This document shows positions 5,320 through 7,328 of a DNA stretch of 7,328 nucleotides, piece by piece (the stretch's first letter is position 1; every line of letters begins with the position of its first letter). The translations under genes were made by a program, and so were the position numbers. The stretch spans positions 1 through 7,328 of the forward strand of contig USQA01000058.1 in the NCBI GenBank assembly GCA_900556695.1, written 5' to 3'. This DNA comes from an uncultured Clostridium sp. Lineage in GTDB: Bacteria; Bacillota; Clostridia; TANB77; CAG-508. The notes beneath the pieces were generated by a model, which saw nothing but the letters and a program-made list of their open reading frames with translations, had not been told where the DNA came from and did no database searches.

Positions 5320-7083
5320 TTATTCTGCCTCTGTTGCATTTACTTTGCTTTCAGAATTTAGAGAAACTACAGGACGCAAACACGTATAAATGCTACTATA
5401 GGCGTTATAGTTAATACCACCGTTGCTTTGCACATTAAGCACAACAGCGTCGCTATAAGCAGGGGAAGCAAGATAGTAAGAATTACAAGTTTTATCTCCA
5501 TCTGATACTGATGATTTACGTGGATAATATAAACTATTATTATACCCATCTTTTGCTTTCATTACACTAGAAGATATAGATACACTTGTTGGATTTGAAC
5601 TTGTTCCTACATAATATCCAGCACTATTTGTATTATTGCAATATAACTTATCACTTGGTTTGTTATACTTCTTATCACACAATTCATTCCAACTTGCCAT
5701 CCACATTTTTATTGTACTTCCTCCTACTGCGTATTCTGCCATTCCTTTATTATCTTTATAACTTTCCCAATTACTTGCATTTAATAATGTTGATACACAT
5801 TTTGAATTGTTTTTACTACTATTTAATGTATATCCTGTTGCCATAAATCTTGTTTTTACTGTTTCTTCTACTGTTTGTAAGCTTGATGGTGCTGAGCTCC
5901 AATTTACTATATATTTACTCCCTTGCTTTGTCATTCCTGTATTTGAATTTAATCTATTTGCTACTGATAAATCTACATAATCTCCTGTTATTAAAAACAT
6001 ATGTGTTCCATCAGAATAGAATATTCTCCAATCATTTTGTCCATTTTTTGATTCATAATTTGTTACTTTTAAGCCATAATATGTCTCTGGATGTTCTGCT
6101 ACCATCTCTGCTGTTATGTCTTTCATTATTACTGAAACTTTCAAATTATTTACTGGATCTGATTGTTTACTGTTTCCTGCTTTGTCATACGCAATTACAT
6201 ATACACTATATGTTCCACCTGATAAATTTTCTATTTTAAATGTACCATCAGTACTTTCACCTTTTTTCTCTCCTTTTACATAGCATTCATATTTTCCTAG
6301 TCCACTTTTGTTGCTTGTTCCATCTGATCTTGTTTCTGCATCTACTGCTGTTGTAGTTACTTCTATTGCTCCATCTTTTACTTCTGCTTTTATAGCACAA
6401 CTTGTTGGTGCATCTTTGTCTATTTTATCTATTATTATGTCTTTTGTTTCTTCTTTATTTTCATTGTCTATTACCTTAAATGTATATGTTCCATTTTTAT
6501 ATACTGTGTAATCTGTAGCAATTTCTATTTTTCCATTTCCATATATAGTATTTTCACTGTTCGGTGTTTGAATCTCCTTTATTCCTTTTGAATTTTTTAC
6601 TTTTAATATTATTGTTACTTTGTCTTGGTTTGTATATCCTTCTGGTTTTGTTTTATATGTTACTATTGTTCCTGTTGCTTCTCCTAAATATTCTACTTGA
6701 TATTTATCATTTATTTGAAATTTATATATACTTTGTACTACTTCTACTGGAAAACTTTCTGTTGATCCTACATTTATTTCATATTCACTTTCTGATAATT
6801 TAGATAACTCCTTCTTTGTTAAACTATTTCCTTTTGACTCTTCTTCTATTCTTAAATCTTGTAATGCTAATTCTATTTTTTCTTTTGCTTCACTTATTTG
6901 ATGTTTTTCCTTTGCTGTACTTGCTTTTTTTAATATTCCATTTTCTCCTGTTAGCATTGCTATACTTACTGCGGCTAAGATTAAAAGTACTATTATTGTT
7001 ATTACTAAAGCTATTAGCGTTATACCTTTCTCACTTTCTTTGAATTTGATTTTATTAAAATCTTTTTCTTTTTTTATTATCAT
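5320..7083 (-). CDS. Prepilin-leader Ig-like surface protein with putative DGR-diversified C-terminal domain
   Basis: A 587-residue cell-surface protein. Residues 1-20 are a Lys/Glu-rich leader ending EKG, followed by a class III-type hydrophobic helix (about 21-45, ITLIALVITI...) as in type IV pilins, with the expected cut after Gly20. The usual Glu at +5 is Ala. A charged helix (52-82) and two probable Ig-like beta domains follow (about 138-222 and 226-318; conserved KDAPT and YDKAGN). The C-terminal 260 residues run from ITAEMVAEHPETYYG to a terminal LRPVVSL, matching DUF6273-like/C-type-lectin-like domains common in gut Clostridia. Residues 536-575 show a sharp codon shift. The ATG at 7083 has GGGAGG 10 nt upstream. 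No pilus assembly genes are in the window, so it may be a pseudopilin-like anchor rather than a true pilin. It is a single-gene unit with its own terminator. Domain assignment is by eye and the ligand is unknown. Confidence 0.88.
   Translation of the reverse strand: MIIKKEKDFNKIKFKESEKGITLIALVITIIVLLILAAVSIAMLTGENGILKKASTAKEKHQISEAKEKIELALQDLRIEEESKGNSLTKKELSKLSESEYEINVGSTESFPVEVVQSIYKFQINDKYQVEYLGEATGTIVTYKTKPEGYTNQDKVTIILKVKNSKGIKEIQTPNSENTIYGNGKIEIATDYTVYKNGTYTFKVIDNENKEETKDIIIDKIDKDAPTSCAIKAEVKDGAIEVTTTAVDAETRSDGTSNKSGLGKYECYVKGEKKGESTDGTFKIENLSGGTYSVYVIAYDKAGNSKQSDPVNNLKVSVIMKDITAEMVAEHPETYYGLKVTNYESKNGQNDWRIFYSDGTHMFLITGDYVDLSVANRLNSNTGMTKQGSKYIVNWSSAPSSLQTVEETVKTRFMATGYTLNSSKNNSKCVSTLLNASNWESYKDNKGMAEYAVGGSTIKMWMASWNELCDKKYNKPSDKLYCNNTNSAGYYVGTSSNPTSVSISSSVMKAKDGYNNSLYYPRKSSVSDGDKTCNSYYLASPAYSDAVVLNVQSNGGINYNAYSSIYTCLRPVVSLNSESKVNATEAE
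5359..5478 (-). other. Candidate DGR variable region (VR) at the 3' end of the pilin-like gene
   Basis: This stretch encodes residues 536-575, from YYLAS to LRPVVSL. Seen directly: about ten of the 34 codons for residues 536-569 end in C (TAC, TCC, GAC, GCC, three AGC, three AAC) and four end in G. Only one of the 54 preceding codons ends in C. G+C rises to about 45% over 5401-5460. Variable-looking residues (Ser, Asn, Asp, Tyr, Ala, Val, Gly) sit in NNC/NNT codons, as expected if AAC/AAT codons of a template repeat were mutated at adenines. The edges, CTTGCTTCC at the start and TTGCGTCCTGTAGTTTCT at the end, would be the invariant part. This is established behaviour for DGR targets, but the assignment here is inference because no template repeat or reverse transcriptase is in the window. 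Boundaries are approximate. Confidence 0.6.
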
Positions 7084-7093
7084 TTTTTATATT

Positions 7094-7099
7094 CCTCCC
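7094..7099 (-). promoter_or_regulatory. Ribosome binding site of the pilin-like gene
   Basis: GGGAGG on the minus strand lies 10 nt before the ATG at 7083-7081. It fixes this start over later in-frame ATGs, because the leader upstream of the hydrophobic helix is then complete. Confidence 0.75.
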
Positions 7100-7128
7100 T
7101 TTTATCTCTTATTTTATTTTTTATTGTA

Positions 7129-7157
7129 ATTGTTTTTAACTTTTTATACTTAGTCTA
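7129..7157 (-). promoter_or_regulatory. Probable promoter of the pilin-like gene
   Basis: TAGACT (7157-7152), the same -35-like hexamer used at rnpB and at the coiled-coil gene, lies 17 nt from AACAAT (7134-7129), a 4 of 6 match to TATAAT. Transcription would start near 7121. TACAAT slightly downstream is a better -10 by sequence, but its spacing to TAGACT is too long. The call is tentative. Confidence 0.4.
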
Positions 7158-7174
7158 CTAATTCTAAAACGCAC

Positions 7175-7234
7175 AAAAAGATAGCAAGACCACCTAAGTA
7201 TCATCTATTAATACTAGGTTTTTGCTATCTTTTT
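7175..7234. terminator. Bidirectional terminator
   Basis: A perfect 13-bp inverted repeat (7175-7187 with 7222-7234; AAAAAGATAGCAA and its complement) encloses a second stem, CCTA-A-GTAT (7193-7201) with ATACTAGG (7211-7218), and a 9-nt loop. The arms end in A/T runs, so T-runs follow in both directions. No plus-strand gene precedes it, so it most likely stops a leftward transcript from beyond the right edge, just upstream of the pilin-like gene's promoter. Confidence 0.75.
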
Positions 7235-7282
7235 CTATTTTATTTATTCTATTTATTATTTTTTTATTTACTAAAATACCTG

Positions 7283-7310
7283 GTGTGTGTGTGTGTGTGT
7301 GTGTGTGTGT
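7283..7310. repeat. (GT)14 dinucleotide microsatellite
   Basis: Fourteen uninterrupted GT units (28 nt), flanked by AATACCTG on the left and ACAGTACC on the right. Such long dinucleotide tracts are rare in bacteria and are prone to slipped-strand length change. I see no open gene crossing it inside the window, so whether it sits in a promoter, a coding end or a spacer of the next gene cannot be told. Confidence 0.95.
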
Positions 7311-7328
7311 ACAGTACCAAGGCTTACG

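Noticed and set aside
5367..5549. A 60-codon minus-strand frame overlapping the variable region
   Set aside because: It is an alternative frame inside the pilin-like gene with no ribosome site of its own.
5586..7043. Several plus-strand open frames of 67-129 codons opposite the pilin-like gene
   Set aside because: They are Leu/Phe/Tyr-rich antisense shadows of A/T-rich coding DNA, lack ribosome sites, and lie entirely under a well-supported gene.

Overview
This is a low-GC window with every recognisable gene on the minus strand. The A/T-rich codons, AGGAGG-type ribosome sites, class A RNase P RNA and a clostridial prepilin-like leader point to an uncultured, probably gut-dwelling Clostridia (Bacillota) member. 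The taxon is inferred from style, not from a marker tree.

Layout from left to right. Positions 1-909 hold the 5' part of an unrecognised helical/coiled-coil protein gene that runs off the left edge; it has a good promoter and RBS. Positions 910-1207 are intergenic and hold that promoter plus an imperfect palindromic element with a 21-bp perfect stem. Positions 1225-4561 form a three-gene leftward operon: an alpha/beta hydrolase, then a DUF2974 (Mbeg1-like, lipase-3-like) hydrolase, then an MFS transporter. It has a promoter before the first gene, short gaps of 23 and 17 nt, and a terminator hairpin overlapping the last stop codon. Positions 4663-5012 encode the RNase P RNA (rnpB) with its own promoter and U-tract. 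Positions 5013-5319 hold the rnpB promoter, the terminator of the next gene and an isolated GC-rich hairpin. Positions 5320-7083 encode a 587-residue pilin-anchored Ig-like surface protein. The last 245 bases hold its RBS and probable promoter, a bidirectional terminator and a (GT)14 microsatellite.

The most interesting signal is at the 3' end of the pilin-like gene. Codon use changes abruptly at residue 536. About ten of the next 34 codons end in C, against about one in the 54 before. The segment runs from a YYLAS motif to a C-terminal LRPVVSL motif, and a GC-rich hairpin lies just past the stop codon. This is what I would expect of the variable repeat of a diversity-generating retroelement (DGR) with its downstream target-recognition hairpin. 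The reverse transcriptase and template repeat are not in the window, so the element would have to act in trans or from nearby flanking DNA. The protein would then be a surface-displayed, hypervariable C-type-lectin-like binder on a type IV pilin-like membrane anchor.

The remaining genes look like ordinary cellular functions. The two hydrolases and the transporter probably act together, but the substrate cannot be read from the sequence.
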